From Alphaproteobacteria bacterium (lineage in GTDB: Bacteria; Pseudomonadota; Alphaproteobacteria; CALKHQ01), in contig JAWKYB010000007.1 in assembly GCA_041396705.1 (NCBI GenBank), forward strand, positions 215,256 through 279,255: a stretch of DNA of 64,000 nucleotides. The letters run 5' to 3'. A program made the position numbers and the translations under genes. This document shows, piece by piece, positions 26,217 to 35,530 of this stretch (positions are counted from its first letter, which is position 1; the number at the start of each line of letters is the position of its first letter). The notes under the pieces are model-generated. The model was not told where the DNA came from and searched no databases. It was given only the letters and a program-made list of their open reading frames with translations.

Positions 26217-28490
26217 ATGCACCCCAGCCGAAGCTCGTTGCATCTTTGCCGCCGTGCCGGCGGCGCGGCGCTCGCCCTGGCCCTGTGGCCGCTGGCGGCG
26301 CCGGCGGCCGAACTGACCTTTCCCGGCATGGCTGGCGACGTCGTCGTCGATCTGCCGGCACTGCCGGCGCCGCCGACCGGCGAGATCGATCTCGCCCGGG
26401 TCCGCGACCGCGCCTTCGCGGTGGCCGACCTGTTCCCGGCCGCGGAGCACGATCTCGACCTGCTGGCGGAGAGCCTGGGCGGCGACCCGGCCGCCGCCTT
26501 CGCCTTTGTCCGCGACCGAATCGGACTTGACCCCTATGACGGTGCGCTGCGCGGTGCCGAAGGCACGCTGGCGGCGGGCGCCGGCGGCAGTGCCGACCGG
26601 GCGCTGCTGCTGGCGTCGCTGCTGCAGGCGCAGGGCGTCGCGGTCCGTTTTGCCGTCGGCACGCTCGACCCCGCCGGGACCGAGCGCGTGCACGCGGCTG
26701 CGCTGAACGGTGGCATTGCCGGCCGGCTGGATGCGGAAGCGCAGGCGGCCGTCGTCTCCCTGGCCGGGCTGTCGCCGGCGGCGCTGGACCGGCTCGACGC
26801 GCGCGCCCGGCGCGACCTCGGCTGGCTGTGGCCGGCGGTCGGCGCGCACCTCGGCGATCCGTCCGCGGCGCTCGCCGCGCTGCCCGCCCGCCATGTCTGG
26901 GTGCAGGCGATGATCGACGGCGCGTGGACCGATCTCGATCCCACCCTGCCGGACGCCGCCCCCGGGACCGCTCTGGCCGCGCCGGAAGCGACCTACGACG
27001 CGCTGCCCGACGACATGTGGCACCGGGTCACCGTCGCCGTGGTCGCCGAGTCGCTGGCCGACGGCGCGCTTGTCGAGCAGACCTTGCTGGCGGTGCCGCT
27101 GGCCGCGGCCGATGCCGCCGCCGGACAGGTGTTCCTGGTGTTCTCGCCGGCGGTCGGCGGCGGCGTGTCGGGGCTGGCCGGCGGGCTGATGGGCGCAATG
27201 GGCGAGGCGCCGAGCTACGTGCCGACGCTGGTGCGCGGCGAGCTGGTCGAGAGCGGCGAGCCGGTGCCGGCGCTGCCGGCCGCACAGGACGACGCCCAGG
27301 CCTTCTTCTTCGGCGACGAGGCCGAGACCGGACCGGAACTGACCGCGCTCTATGTCGACGTGACGGTGGCGGTGCCGGGCCTGCCTGCGGAAACGCGGCG
27401 GCGCGTCCTGCTGGACCGGGTCGCGCCCGATGTCCGCCAGGGCGGTTCCGTCGATGCCGCGTGGCTGGCGGAAACGCACATGGGCCTGGACGGCCCCCGC
27501 ATCTTCGAGACCATCCACCAGATCGCGGTGTCGGTCGGCGGTGCCGATCCCTATCGGACCGCCGTCGGCATGGGCCTGGCGGTGGCGGCGCTTGGCGACG
27601 GCATGGCCAGCGAACAGGCGATGGGCGAGCTGTCGCTGCCCGCGATGCTGTGGCCGGTCGGCGCGCTGAACCAGGCGACGGTGCTGGCCAGCGAACGGCT
27701 GTCGGTCGCGGCGGCCAACGACCGTGCCGACCTGCGGCTGTTCGTCGGTGCGCCGCGCGTGTTCCTGTTCTCGTTCGCGCCGGTGCCGGTCGGCGACGGC
27801 GTCGGGGCCGGGCTTGCCATAGACCTGCTGCACGATTCGGTCGCGGCGGTGGCGGCCGAGGGGGTCGCGCCGATCGACGTGGCCCAGCGGCGGTTGTGGT
27901 ACGGCGTGGTGCAATCCGCGCTGGAGACCACGCTCGCCGAACTGCGCTCCGGCGGATCGGCTCCGGATGCGACGACTGTCGCCAGCACCAGCAATGCCAT
28001 GTCGCCCGACCTGGCGGCGATCGCGCCGGCCGACGCCGCGGCCGTCGCCGCCGATGCGCCAGCCGCCCTGCGCGACGCCCTCGCCGACGGCGACGTCGTG
28101 GTGGTCGCCGATGGCGGTACGACGGCGTCGACCCAGACCTGGTGGACGCTCGACCCGGCCAGCGGCGACATCCGCGCGGTGCTCGATCCTGGCCTCGGCG
28201 GTGCGACCGGCGGCGGCTGGCGGCCGGGCGGGCCCTATGTCAACGCCTCGCCGGGCGGCGACCGGATCATCGTCGACCCGCGCACCGGCCGGAACATCGG
28301 AATCTCGCGCGGCGGTCGCGACTACATGTTCCGCAATCGGCCGCCAGCCGACACCTGCCGCGGCGGCCCCGAGTACCAGATCATCCTGGGTTGCGTGTCG
28401 ATCCCGGCCAGTATGGCAGTCGGCACTGCCTACGCGCTCATTGTGTCCGAGATCGTACTCTTCGCCGCGCTGACGATCCTCCAGCTCTGA
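26217..28490 (+). CDS. Exported transglutaminase-fold protein with C-terminal membrane segment
   Basis: 757 residues. A signal peptide ends APAAE. Residues 90-245 match the transglutaminase-like fold: AFVRDRIGLDPYDG, GGSADRALLLASLLQAQGV, then HVWVQAMIDGAWTDLDPT with the His226-Asp241 pair. The nucleophile position, normally Cys in G-x-C-x-D, is Ser125, so peptidase activity is doubtful. A long beta-rich region follows, and the last ~25 residues (TAYALIVSEIVLFAALTILQ) form a membrane span. The start at 26217 is set by the signal peptide; the ORF itself is open further upstream. Confidence 0.75.
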   Translation: MHPSRSSLHLCRRAGGAALALALWPLAAPAAELTFPGMAGDVVVDLPALPAPPTGEIDLARVRDRAFAVADLFPAAEHDLDLLAESLGGDPAAAFAFVRDRIGLDPYDGALRGAEGTLAAGAGGSADRALLLASLLQAQGVAVRFAVGTLDPAGTERVHAAALNGGIAGRLDAEAQAAVVSLAGLSPAALDRLDARARRDLGWLWPAVGAHLGDPSAALAALPARHVWVQAMIDGAWTDLDPTLPDAAPGTALAAPEATYDALPDDMWHRVTVAVVAESLADGALVEQTLLAVPLAAADAAAGQVFLVFSPAVGGGVSGLAGGLMGAMGEAPSYVPTLVRGELVESGEPVPALPAAQDDAQAFFFGDEAETGPELTALYVDVTVAVPGLPAETRRRVLLDRVAPDVRQGGSVDAAWLAETHMGLDGPRIFETIHQIAVSVGGADPYRTAVGMGLAVAALGDGMASEQAMGELSLPAMLWPVGALNQATVLASERLSVAAANDRADLRLFVGAPRVFLFSFAPVPVGDGVGAGLAIDLLHDSVAAVAAEGVAPIDVAQRRLWYGVVQSALETTLAELRSGGSAPDATTVASTSNAMSPDLAAIAPADAAAVAADAPAALRDALADGDVVVVADGGTTASTQTWWTLDPASGDIRAVLDPGLGGATGGGWRPGGPYVNASPGGDRIIVDPRTGRNIGISRGGRDYMFRNRPPADTCRGGPEYQIILGCVSIPASMAVGTAYALIVSEIVLFAALTILQL

Positions 28491-28508
28491 CGCGTCGAGG
28501 GTCGGACG

Positions 28509-29936
28509 CTACAGGTGGCCGGCGTCGACCCAGGCGATCCGCAGCACGTTGGTGGCGCCGGGCGTGCCGAACGGCACCCCGGCCGTCACCACCAGCCGGT
28601 CGCCGATCGTTGCGAACTCGTCCTGCGCCGCCATCCGGCAGGCCTTGTCGACCATGTCGGTGAAATTCTCGACGTCGGCGGTGTAGTCGCAGTGCACGCC
28701 CCAGGCGATGGCCAGCCGCCGCGCCGTCTCCAGCTTCGAGGTCAGGCACACGATCGGCGCCGCCGGGCGTTCGCGCGCGGCCCTCAGCGTGGTCGACCCG
28801 GTGGTGGTGTAGGTGACGATGCAGCGGGCGTTGATCGTCTCCGCCACCTGGGCCGCGGCCGCGGTGATCGCGTCGGCCGAGGTCCGGTCCGGCGTCGGGT
28901 GCGACGCCTGCATCAGCATGCGGTACTGCTCGTCGGCCTCGGTTCGGCGGATGATGCGGTTCATCATCGTGACGGCCTCGTGCGGGTACTTGCCCGCCGC
29001 GGTCTCGGCCGAAAGCATCACAGCGTCGGCGCCGTCGAACACCGCCGTCGCGACGTCCGAGGCCTCGGCGCGGGTCGGCGACGGGGAACTGACCATCGAA
29101 TCCAGCATCTGGGTCGCCACCACCACCGGCTTGCCGGCGGCGCGGCAGCGGCGCACGATCCGTTTCTGGATGCCGGGCACGTCCTCGGGCGGCAGCTCGA
29201 CGCCCAGGTCGCCGCGGGCGACCATGACCGCGTCGGCCAGCTCGATGATCTCGTCGAGGCGGTCGATCGCCGCCGGCTTCTCCAGCTTCACCAGCACGCC
29301 GGCGCGGCCGCCGATCAGCTTGCGGGCGTCGGCGACGTCGTCCGGCGTCTGCACGAAGCTGAGCGCGATCCAGTCGCAGCCAAGCGACAGCGCATAGTCC
29401 AGGTCGCGACGGTCCTTCGGCGTCAGCGACGACAGCGGCAGCACCACGTTGGGCACGTTGACGCCCTTGCGCTCCGACAGCGGCCCGCCTGTCACCACCT
29501 CGGTCTCGGCAAAGCCGGGATCGGCCCTGGTGACGCGCAGCCGCAGCTTGCCGTCGTCGAGCAGCAGGTCGGTGCCGACCTCCAGCGCCTGCAGGATTTC
29601 GGGATGGGGCAGCGGCGCGCGGCCGCTGTCGCCGGGCGTCTTGTCGAGGTCGAGGCGGAATGCCTGCCCCGGCTCCAGCACGATCGGGCCGTCCTTGAAG
29701 GTGCCGATCCGCAGCTTGGGGCCCTGCATATCCGCCATGATCGCGATCGGCCGCCCGGTGTCGGCCTCGACCTTGCGGATCATGTCGTAGCGCGCCTTGT
29801 GGTCCTCGTGCGCGCCGTGGCTGAAGTTCAGCCGGAACACGTCGACGCCGGCCGCGAACAGCTCGGCGATGGTGGCCGCATCGCTGCTCGACGGTCCGAT
29901 GGTCGCGATGATCTTGGCGCAGCGTCTGCGTCGCAT
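28509..29936 (-). CDS. pyk: Pyruvate kinase
   Basis: 475 residues, full length. KIIATIGPSS, FRLNFSHGAHEDH, ADMQGPKLRIG, the catalytic segment AVMVARGDLGVELP and MLDSMVSSPSPTRAE are all intact. It converts phosphoenolpyruvate and ADP to pyruvate and ATP. The ATG at 29936 (MRRRRCAKIIATIGPS) is chosen over upstream in-frame options. It is the last gene of a leftward set with glycerate kinase and hydroxypyruvate isomerase, 114 bp downstream of the former. Confidence 0.95.
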   Translation of the reverse strand: MRRRRCAKIIATIGPSSSDAATIAELFAAGVDVFRLNFSHGAHEDHKARYDMIRKVEADTGRPIAIMADMQGPKLRIGTFKDGPIVLEPGQAFRLDLDKTPGDSGRAPLPHPEILQALEVGTDLLLDDGKLRLRVTRADPGFAETEVVTGGPLSERKGVNVPNVVLPLSSLTPKDRRDLDYALSLGCDWIALSFVQTPDDVADARKLIGGRAGVLVKLEKPAAIDRLDEIIELADAVMVARGDLGVELPPEDVPGIQKRIVRRCRAAGKPVVVATQMLDSMVSSPSPTRAEASDVATAVFDGADAVMLSAETAAGKYPHEAVTMMNRIIRRTEADEQYRMLMQASHPTPDRTSADAITAAAAQVAETINARCIVTYTTTGSTTLRAARERPAAPIVCLTSKLETARRLAIAWGVHCDYTADVENFTDMVDKACRMAAQDEFATIGDRLVVTAGVPFGTPGATNVLRIAWVDAGHL

Positions 29937-30050
29937 GTCGAATACCCCAGACGTTTCCCGGGCCGGCCCTTTGCCGGCATTCGCGTTTCTTGCCGCTCTC
30001 CGGCGGCTGGCGGCAGTGCGGCCGGTGCGCCGGCACTCCCGCACACAACA

Positions 30051-31349
30051 TCAAACCGGCAGGATCAGCAAGGCGCGAAAATCGTTAACGTTGGTGCGCG
30101 TCGGTCCGGTGACGACCAGAGCATCGAGCGCGGCGAAGGCGTCGTGCGACAGATGGGCGGCGAGCAGGGCCCGGGCGTCGAGGCCCGCGGCGGCCAGCCG
30201 GGCGAGCCCGTCGGGTGCGACGACGGCGCCGGCATGCGGCCCGGTGCCGTCGATGCCGTCGGTGTCGGCGGCGAGCGCATGGACGCCCTGCGCGCCGGCC
30301 AGCGCCAGCATCAGCGCCAGCGCGAATTCCGAGTTGCGGCCGCCCCGGCTCTCGCCGGTGCCTCTGCCGACCGTGACCGTGGTCTCGCCGCCGGACAGCA
30401 GCACGCAGGGCGGCGCCAGCGGCCCCCGCTCAGGCCCGACCCCGCCTGCCACGCCGCGCGCCAGCGCGGCCAGCACGCGGGCGGTCTCGCGCGCCTCGCC
30501 CTCGATCACGTCGCTCAGCACCCACGGCGCGACGCCGGCCGCCCTGGCCACGTCGGCCGCGGCCGCCAGCGCCAGCGCGGGCGTGGCGACGATGCGGGTC
30601 TCGGCGCGGGCGAAGGCCGGGTCATCGGGCTTCGGGCTCTCGTTGGCCGGATCGACCAGGGCGGCGCCGATCGCGGCCGGCGGGTCGATGCCGTACTTGG
30701 CCAGCACGTCGCGGGCATCTTCCAGCGTGGTCGGGTCCGGCACGGTCGGGCCGGAGGCAATCACCGCCGGGTCGTCGCCGGGCACGTCGGAAATGGCGAG
30801 GGTCAGTACCCGGGCGGGCGCCGCGGCGGCGGCCAGGCGGCCGCCCTTGATCGCCGACACGTGCTTGCGCACCGTGTTGATCTCGCCGATCGCGGCTCCG
30901 CTGTCGAGCAGGGCCTTGTTCAGCGCCTGCTTGTCGGCGAAGCCGATCCCGGCCGCCGGCCGGGTCAGCAGGGCCGAGCCGCCGCCGGAGATCAGGCACA
31001 GCACCAGGTCGTCCGGCCCGGCATCGCGCGCCAGCGCCAGGATGCGGCCCGCCGCCGCCAGGCCGGCGTCGTCCGGCACCGGATGGGCGGCCTCGACGAT
31101 TTCGATGCGGTCGCATGGGGCGCCGTGGCCGTAGCGTGTGACCACCAGGCCCTCCAGCGGATGCGCCGGGTCGGCCGGCCAGGCGGCCTCCACCGCCTGG
31201 GCCATCACCGCCGAGGCCTTGCCGGCGCCGAGGACGATGGTGCGCCCGCGCGGCCGCGGCGGCAGCTGCGGCGGCACGCAACGCATCGGGTCGGCGGCGG
31301 CGACCGCCGCATCGAACATCCGGCGCAGTAGGACGGCGGGATCGGCCAT
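30051..31349 (-). CDS. Glycerate kinase (GckA/MOFRL family, glycerate 2-kinase type)
   Basis: 432 residues. IVLGAGKASAVMAQAVE, CLISGGGSALLTRPA, INTVRKHVSAIKGGRLA and the C-terminal MOFRL domain (LLSGGETTVTVGRGTGESRGGRN, ALAADTDGIDGTGPHAGA) are all present. It phosphorylates D-glycerate, most often at C2 in this family, feeding lower glycolysis. It begins 5 bp after the hyi stop, so the two are coupled; pyruvate kinase downstream would take the product after enolase. Confidence 0.92.
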   Translation of the reverse strand: MADPAVLLRRMFDAAVAAADPMRCVPPQLPPRPRGRTIVLGAGKASAVMAQAVEAAWPADPAHPLEGLVVTRYGHGAPCDRIEIVEAAHPVPDDAGLAAAGRILALARDAGPDDLVLCLISGGGSALLTRPAAGIGFADKQALNKALLDSGAAIGEINTVRKHVSAIKGGRLAAAAAPARVLTLAISDVPGDDPAVIASGPTVPDPTTLEDARDVLAKYGIDPPAAIGAALVDPANESPKPDDPAFARAETRIVATPALALAAAADVARAAGVAPWVLSDVIEGEARETARVLAALARGVAGGVGPERGPLAPPCVLLSGGETTVTVGRGTGESRGGRNSEFALALMLALAGAQGVHALAADTDGIDGTGPHAGAVVAPDGLARLAAAGLDARALLAAHLSHDAFAALDALVVTGPTRTNVNDFRALLILPV

Positions 31350-31354
31350 CGCGG

Positions 31355-32131
31355 TCAGAGATAGGGCCGGGCCCAGCCCAGCCCGGCCGCCGTGTCGCCC
31401 GCCGGGCGGTACTCGCAGCCGATCCAGCCGGAATAGCCGAGCCGGTCGATCTGCGGCAGCAGATAGCCGTAGTTGATCTCGCCGGTGCCGGGCTCGTGCC
31501 GGCCTGGAGTATCGGCCAGCTGCATGTGGCCGATCATCGGCAGGATGCGCTCGATGGTCGGTGCCAGGTCGCCCTCCATGATCTGCATGTGATAGATGTC
31601 GTACTGGAACCTGGCGTTGGTCGCGCCGACCCGCTCCAGTATGTCGATGGCCTGGGCCGAGGTGTTGAGGAAGAAGCCCGGGATGTCGCGGCCGTTGATC
31701 GCCTCGATCACCACCGTGATGCCTTCCTTGGCGCATTCGGCCGCGGCGAAGCTGATGTTCTCCACATAGGTCTCGGTCAGCACCCGCCGGTCGGCGCCGG
31801 CCGGCGCGATGCCGGCCATCGCGTGCACCGTCCTGCAGCCCAGGACCTTGGCATAGGCGATGGCCTGGCCGACCCCGTCCTGGAACGCGCCGCGCTTGTC
31901 GGGCAGGCAGCCGTAACCGCGCTCGCCGGCGTCCCAGTCGCCGGGCGGCATGTTGAACAGGGCCTGGGTCAGGTTGTTCGCCGCCAGCCGCTCGGCGATC
32001 TGTTCGGCCGGCCAGGCGTAAGGGAACAGGAACTCGACGCCCTTGAACCCTGCCTTGGCCGCGGCGGCGAAGCGGTCGAGGAACTCCACCTCGTTGAACA
32101 GCATCGACAGGTTGGCGGCAAGGCGCGGCAT
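31355..32131 (-). CDS. hyi: Hydroxypyruvate isomerase
   Basis: 258 residues, TIM-barrel of the xylose-isomerase-like superfamily. MPRLAANLSMLFNEVEFLDR, GVEFLFPYAWP, VVIEAINGRDIPGFFLN and QYDIYHMQIMEGD match Hyi, including its metal-binding Glu, Asp and His residues. It interconverts hydroxypyruvate and tartronate semialdehyde. Glyoxylate carboligase and tartronate semialdehyde reductase are not in the window. Confidence 0.93.
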   Translation of the reverse strand: MPRLAANLSMLFNEVEFLDRFAAAAKAGFKGVEFLFPYAWPAEQIAERLAANNLTQALFNMPPGDWDAGERGYGCLPDKRGAFQDGVGQAIAYAKVLGCRTVHAMAGIAPAGADRRVLTETYVENISFAAAECAKEGITVVIEAINGRDIPGFFLNTSAQAIDILERVGATNARFQYDIYHMQIMEGDLAPTIERILPMIGHMQLADTPGRHEPGTGEINYGYLLPQIDRLGYSGWIGCEYRPAGDTAAGLGWARPYL

Positions 32132-32255
32132 GGTTTCCCCCGGTGGGTTGGCGTTGTGCTTGCGGTCGGTTGTACGGCGCCCCGCCCCGCGCCGACAAGC
32201 CGCATGGGCCGCGCGCCGGTTGCCCGCCGACGGCGCTTCCCATTACACAGGGGGC

Positions 32256-33080
32256 ATGGACCACGGCCATCCAGCCCCTGCATGCGGCAACCCGGCGCCG
32301 ACCGGCGCGCCGCCGAGCCTGCTCGGCCCCGACGACCCGCCGCCGCTGAGTTGGCTGAACCGGGATTCGCGGCGGGCGCTGCTGATCGTCTGCGACCATG
32401 CCAGCAATGCGATGCCGCGCGCGCTCGGCGATCTCGGCCTCAGTGCGGCGCAGCGCGTCGACCATATCGCCTGGGACCCCGGCGCCGGCGCGGTGACGCG
32501 GCTGCTGTCGGACGCCCTGAAGGCGCCGGCCGTGCTTGCCGGTTATTCCCGGCTGGTGATCGACTGCAACCGCGCGCCCGACGACCCGACGGCGATCCCG
32601 CAGATCAGCGACGGCGTGATCGTGCCCGGCAACCGCGGGCTCGGCGACGGCGACCGCACGGCGCGCGAGGCGGCCTGCCACCGGCCCTATCACCGGGCGA
32701 TCGAGGACTGGCTCGAACGGGCGCTGGCCGACCACGAGACCGTCGCCATGTTCGCGGTGCACAGCTTCACGCCGTCGCTGCGCGACGGCATCACGCGGCC
32801 ATGGGACGCCGGCGTGCTGTGGACCGACGACGCCCGCATCCCGGTACCGCTGATGCAGGCGTTGCGCGACGAGCCCGGCATCCTGGTCGGCGACAACGAG
32901 CCCTACACCGCCCACGACCGCTTCGGCTTCACCATCGACGTCCATGCCGAGCCGCGCGGCCTGCCCAACGCGCTGATCGAGATCCGCCAGGACCGTCTTG
33001 CCGATGCGGCCGGCGTCCAGGCCTGGGCCGCGCGCCTGGCGCGCGCGCTCGACCCGATCCTGCACCGGCTGGGGATCTGA
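32256..33080 (+). CDS. N-formylglutamate amidohydrolase family protein
   Basis: 274 residues. LLIVCDHASNAMPRAL, HIAWDPGAGA, YSRLVIDCNR, FAVHSFTPS and IEIRQD are the conserved FGase blocks with metal-binding Asp, His and Glu residues. The family includes HutG-type enzymes that release glutamate from N-formylglutamate, but members outside hut operons may have other amide substrates. AGGGGG lies before the ATG at 32256. It is followed 3 bp later by the YbdK-type ligase, suggesting linked amide or peptide chemistry. Confidence 0.88.
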   Translation: MDHGHPAPACGNPAPTGAPPSLLGPDDPPPLSWLNRDSRRALLIVCDHASNAMPRALGDLGLSAAQRVDHIAWDPGAGAVTRLLSDALKAPAVLAGYSRLVIDCNRAPDDPTAIPQISDGVIVPGNRGLGDGDRTAREAACHRPYHRAIEDWLERALADHETVAMFAVHSFTPSLRDGITRPWDAGVLWTDDARIPVPLMQALRDEPGILVGDNEPYTAHDRFGFTIDVHAEPRGLPNALIEIRQDRLADAAGVQAWAARLARALDPILHRLGI

Positions 33081-33083
33081 GCG

Positions 33084-34214
33084 ATGACCGAGCAGGGCGT
33101 CACGCTGGGCATCGAGGAGGAATATCTCCTCGTCGACCGCGAAAGCCGCGACCTGCTGTCCGACCCGCCGCCGGCGCTGTTCAAGGCCTGCGAGCAGCGC
33201 CTCGCCAGCCAGGTGACCCCGGAGTTCCTGCGCGCACAGATCGAGGTCGGCACGCCGGTCTGCCGCTCGCTGACCGAGGCGCGCCAGCAGCTGACCCATC
33301 TGCGGCGCAGCGTGTGCGAGGTGGCGGAGGAGCACGGCGCCGCGATCATCGCCGCGTCGACCCATCCCTTCGCCCATTGGACGCGGCAGCGCCACACCGA
33401 CAAGGAACGCTACAACACCCTGGCGCGCGATATCGGCGCGCCGGCGCGCCGGCTGCTGATCTGCGGCATGCACGTCCATGTCGGTATCGCGGACGACGAC
33501 CTCAGGATCGAGCTCGCCAACCAGGTCGGCTATTTCCTGCCGCACCTGCTGGCCCTGTCGACCTCGTCGCCGTTCTGGGAGGGCATCGACACCGGCCTGA
33601 TGTCCTACCGGCTGAGCGTGTTCGACGAGCTGCCGCGCACCGGCCTGCCGGAGCGCTTCGAATCCTACGGCGAATACCAGCGCCACGTGCAGATGCTGGT
33701 CAACGCCGGCATCATCGAGGATGCGACCAAGATCTGGTGGGACGTACGCCCCAGCGCCCGGTTCCCGACGCTGGAGATGCGCATCTCCGACATGTGTACG
33801 CGCCTGGACGACGCCATGTGCGTCGCGGCGCTGTACGTCTGCGTGATCGCGATGCTGATCCGGCTGCGCCGCGCCAACCAGCGCTGGCGGGCCTATGCGA
33901 ACATGCTGGTCGCGGAAAACCGCTGGCGGGCCCAGCGCTATGGCGTCGACGAGGGCCTGATCGACTTCGGTCGCGGCCGGATCGTGCCCTACCCCGAGCT
34001 GCTGGGCGAGATCGTCGACCTGATCCGGCCGGAGGCCGAGCGGCTCGGCTGCCTGAGCGACGTGGAGCACGCCCGCACGATCGTGGCGCGCGGCACCAGC
34101 GCCCACAATCAGCGCCGCATCCACCAGCAGGCGCTGGCGGCGGGCGCGTCCGAGGCGGAAGCGCTAGCGGCGGTGGTCGACTGGCTGGTGTCCGAAACCC
34201 GGCCGAAGGGCTGA
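33084..34214 (+). CDS. Carboxylate-amine ligase, YbdK family (GCS2-type)
   Basis: 376 residues. LGIEEEYLLVDRESRDL at the N-terminus, THPFAHWTRQRHTDKERY, CGMHVHVGI and the segment RFPTLEMRISDMCTRLDDA identify the YbdK branch of the glutamate-cysteine ligase type 2 family. It would join a carboxylate, typically glutamate, to an amine with ATP; the physiological product is unknown for most members. It is coupled to the upstream amidohydrolase. Confidence 0.9.
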   Translation: MTEQGVTLGIEEEYLLVDRESRDLLSDPPPALFKACEQRLASQVTPEFLRAQIEVGTPVCRSLTEARQQLTHLRRSVCEVAEEHGAAIIAASTHPFAHWTRQRHTDKERYNTLARDIGAPARRLLICGMHVHVGIADDDLRIELANQVGYFLPHLLALSTSSPFWEGIDTGLMSYRLSVFDELPRTGLPERFESYGEYQRHVQMLVNAGIIEDATKIWWDVRPSARFPTLEMRISDMCTRLDDAMCVAALYVCVIAMLIRLRRANQRWRAYANMLVAENRWRAQRYGVDEGLIDFGRGRIVPYPELLGEIVDLIRPEAERLGCLSDVEHARTIVARGTSAHNQRRIHQQALAAGASEAEALAAVVDWLVSETRPKG

Positions 34215-34222
34215 CCGGCCGG

Positions 34223-34465
34223 TCACTCGGCCGGTGCCGCCTCGGTGGTGTCCGCCTCGGCCTCGTCGCCGGTCCGCACCGGGGTGTCGGTGACCGAGCC
34301 GACGCCGGCGTCCGGCTGGAGGTTGTTGCCGTAGGCCGGCCCGGTCGGCTGCGCGCCGCGCCAGTTGCCGTCGCGATCGAAGAACAGCGGGATGCAGCCG
34401 CCGAGCGCGGCCGCGAGCAGGCCGATGGCGGCGAGGCGAAGGGCGGTGGCACAGGCATTGGTCAT
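34223..34465 (-). CDS. Small predicted lipoprotein
   Basis: 80 residues. MTNACATALRLAAIGLLAAALGGC carries the lipobox AALGGC with Cys24, followed by IPLFFDRDGNWRG and an acidic Thr/Glu-rich tail (GDEAEADTTEAAPAE). Probably a periplasmic lipoprotein; no domain recognised. It is convergent with the YbdK gene (8-bp gap). Confidence 0.7.
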   Translation of the reverse strand: MTNACATALRLAAIGLLAAALGGCIPLFFDRDGNWRGAQPTGPAYGNNLQPDAGVGSVTDTPVRTGDEAEADTTEAAPAE

Positions 34466-34687
34466 CGAGCGGGTCCCCGGCGCTGTCTTTTTCGTTTCGG
34501 GTGCGCCCGGCCGACCGAATCGCCATGCGGGCACGCGAAGGAAAATCCGGCCGGGACGCTAGCACGAATGCCGAAGCGGGAGCGAGAGCGATGTCCGCTG
34601 CGGCGCAGCGGCGGCTTGACCCGGACGGGCCCCCGGTACCAAGTCTAGCCGTGAGCCAACGCCAGCAAGCCATGGAGGATCGCAAGC

Positions 34688-34996
34688 ATGGCCGAGATCG
34701 ACGCCGCCGCCCGCACCGAACTGGAGGCGGCCGCCTTCCGTCGCCTGGTCCAGCACCTGCGCGACAATCCCGAGGTTCAGAACATCGACCTGATGAACCT
34801 GGCCGGGTTCTGTCGGAACTGCCTGTCGAAATGGTACAAGGCCGCCGCCGAGGAACAGGGGCTGGCGCTCGATTACGAGGCCGCACGCCAGATCGTCTAC
34901 GGCATGCCCTATGCCGAGTGGAAGGCAAAGCACCAGACCGAGGCGACGCCGGAACAGAAGGCGGCGTTCGACGTGGCGATCACCAAGGCGCACTGA
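34688..34996 (+). CDS. DUF1244 family protein
   Basis: 102 residues. FRRLVQHLRDNPEVQNIDLMNLAGFCRNCLSKWY, with two cysteines in GFCRNC, and VYGMPYAEWKAKHQ match the DUF1244 family, whose function is unknown. Small, soluble and mostly helical. GGAGG lies about nine bases before the ATG. Monocistronic or followed by gapR. Confidence 0.88.
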   Translation: MAEIDAAARTELEAAAFRRLVQHLRDNPEVQNIDLMNLAGFCRNCLSKWYKAAAEEQGLALDYEAARQIVYGMPYAEWKAKHQTEATPEQKAAFDVAITKAH

Positions 34997-35114
34997 GCGC
35001 GAACCGGCGCTTGCGTGCGGCGGCGGCCGGCGGGTAACGTCCGCGCCGCCGCGGCGGGCTCCGATGAGTCCGGCCCGCCGCCGGCTCTCGACAACAGCGA
35101 CCAGGGAGTGGGCG

Positions 35115-35357
35115 ATGACGGACGTCGGCGGGATCGCGGCCGAACAGCTGCGCAGCTATATCGAGCGGATCGAGCGGCTGGAGGAGGAGCGGACCGGCCT
35201 CGGCGCCGACATCCGCGAGGTCTATGCCGAGGCCAAGGGCAATGGCTTCGACCCGAAGATCATGCGCCAGATCGTCCGCCTGCGGAAGATGGACCCGGCC
35301 GACAGGCAGGAGATGGAAGCGCTCCTCGACGTCTACCGGCAGGCGCTGGCGGTCTGA
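35115..35357 (+). CDS. gapR: GapR-type nucleoid-associated protein (DUF2312/UPF0335)
   Basis: 80 residues. QLRSYIERIERLEEERTGLG, DIREVYAEAKGNGFDPKIMR and QIVRLRKMDP are the DUF2312 hallmark. GapR of Caulobacter binds AT-rich, overtwisted DNA and supports replication. The ATG at 35115 is preceded by CAGGGAGTGGGCG. Length is normal for the family. Confidence 0.93.
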   Translation: MTDVGGIAAEQLRSYIERIERLEEERTGLGADIREVYAEAKGNGFDPKIMRQIVRLRKMDPADRQEMEALLDVYRQALAV

Positions 35358-35388
35358 CGGTCCCGTTTCCGCCGCAATCGGCGGCCAT

Positions 35389-35460
35389 TCAGACCATGAA
35401 GCAGCTGACCAGCACGAAGGCCAGCACGCTCAGGATCACGAACGACAGAAGATAGGGCAC
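35389..35460 (-). CDS. Possible 23-residue membrane protein
   Basis: A GTG start at 35460 gives a short peptide whose body, LLSFVILSVLAFVLVSCF, is one hydrophobic membrane span; TGA stops it at 35389. GAGG lies about seven bases upstream on the minus strand. It fills the gap between gapR and dsbB. The composition, unlike random GC-rich sequence, is the main argument; no family is recognised. Confidence 0.35.
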   Translation of the reverse strand: MPYLLSFVILSVLAFVLVSCFMV

Positions 35461-35530
35461 GGGGCCGCCTCATGTTGCAGCGCAGGACGCAGATAAGGCC
35501 GGCCGCGGCCGCAACGCAAGGGCGCGCACG

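Noticed and set aside
30051..34124. 1357-codon open frame on the minus strand
   Set aside because: Only the glycerate kinase portion (to 31349) has homology; the rest is antisense to the hydroxypyruvate isomerase, amidohydrolase and YbdK regions, an effect of high GC lowering stop-codon frequency.
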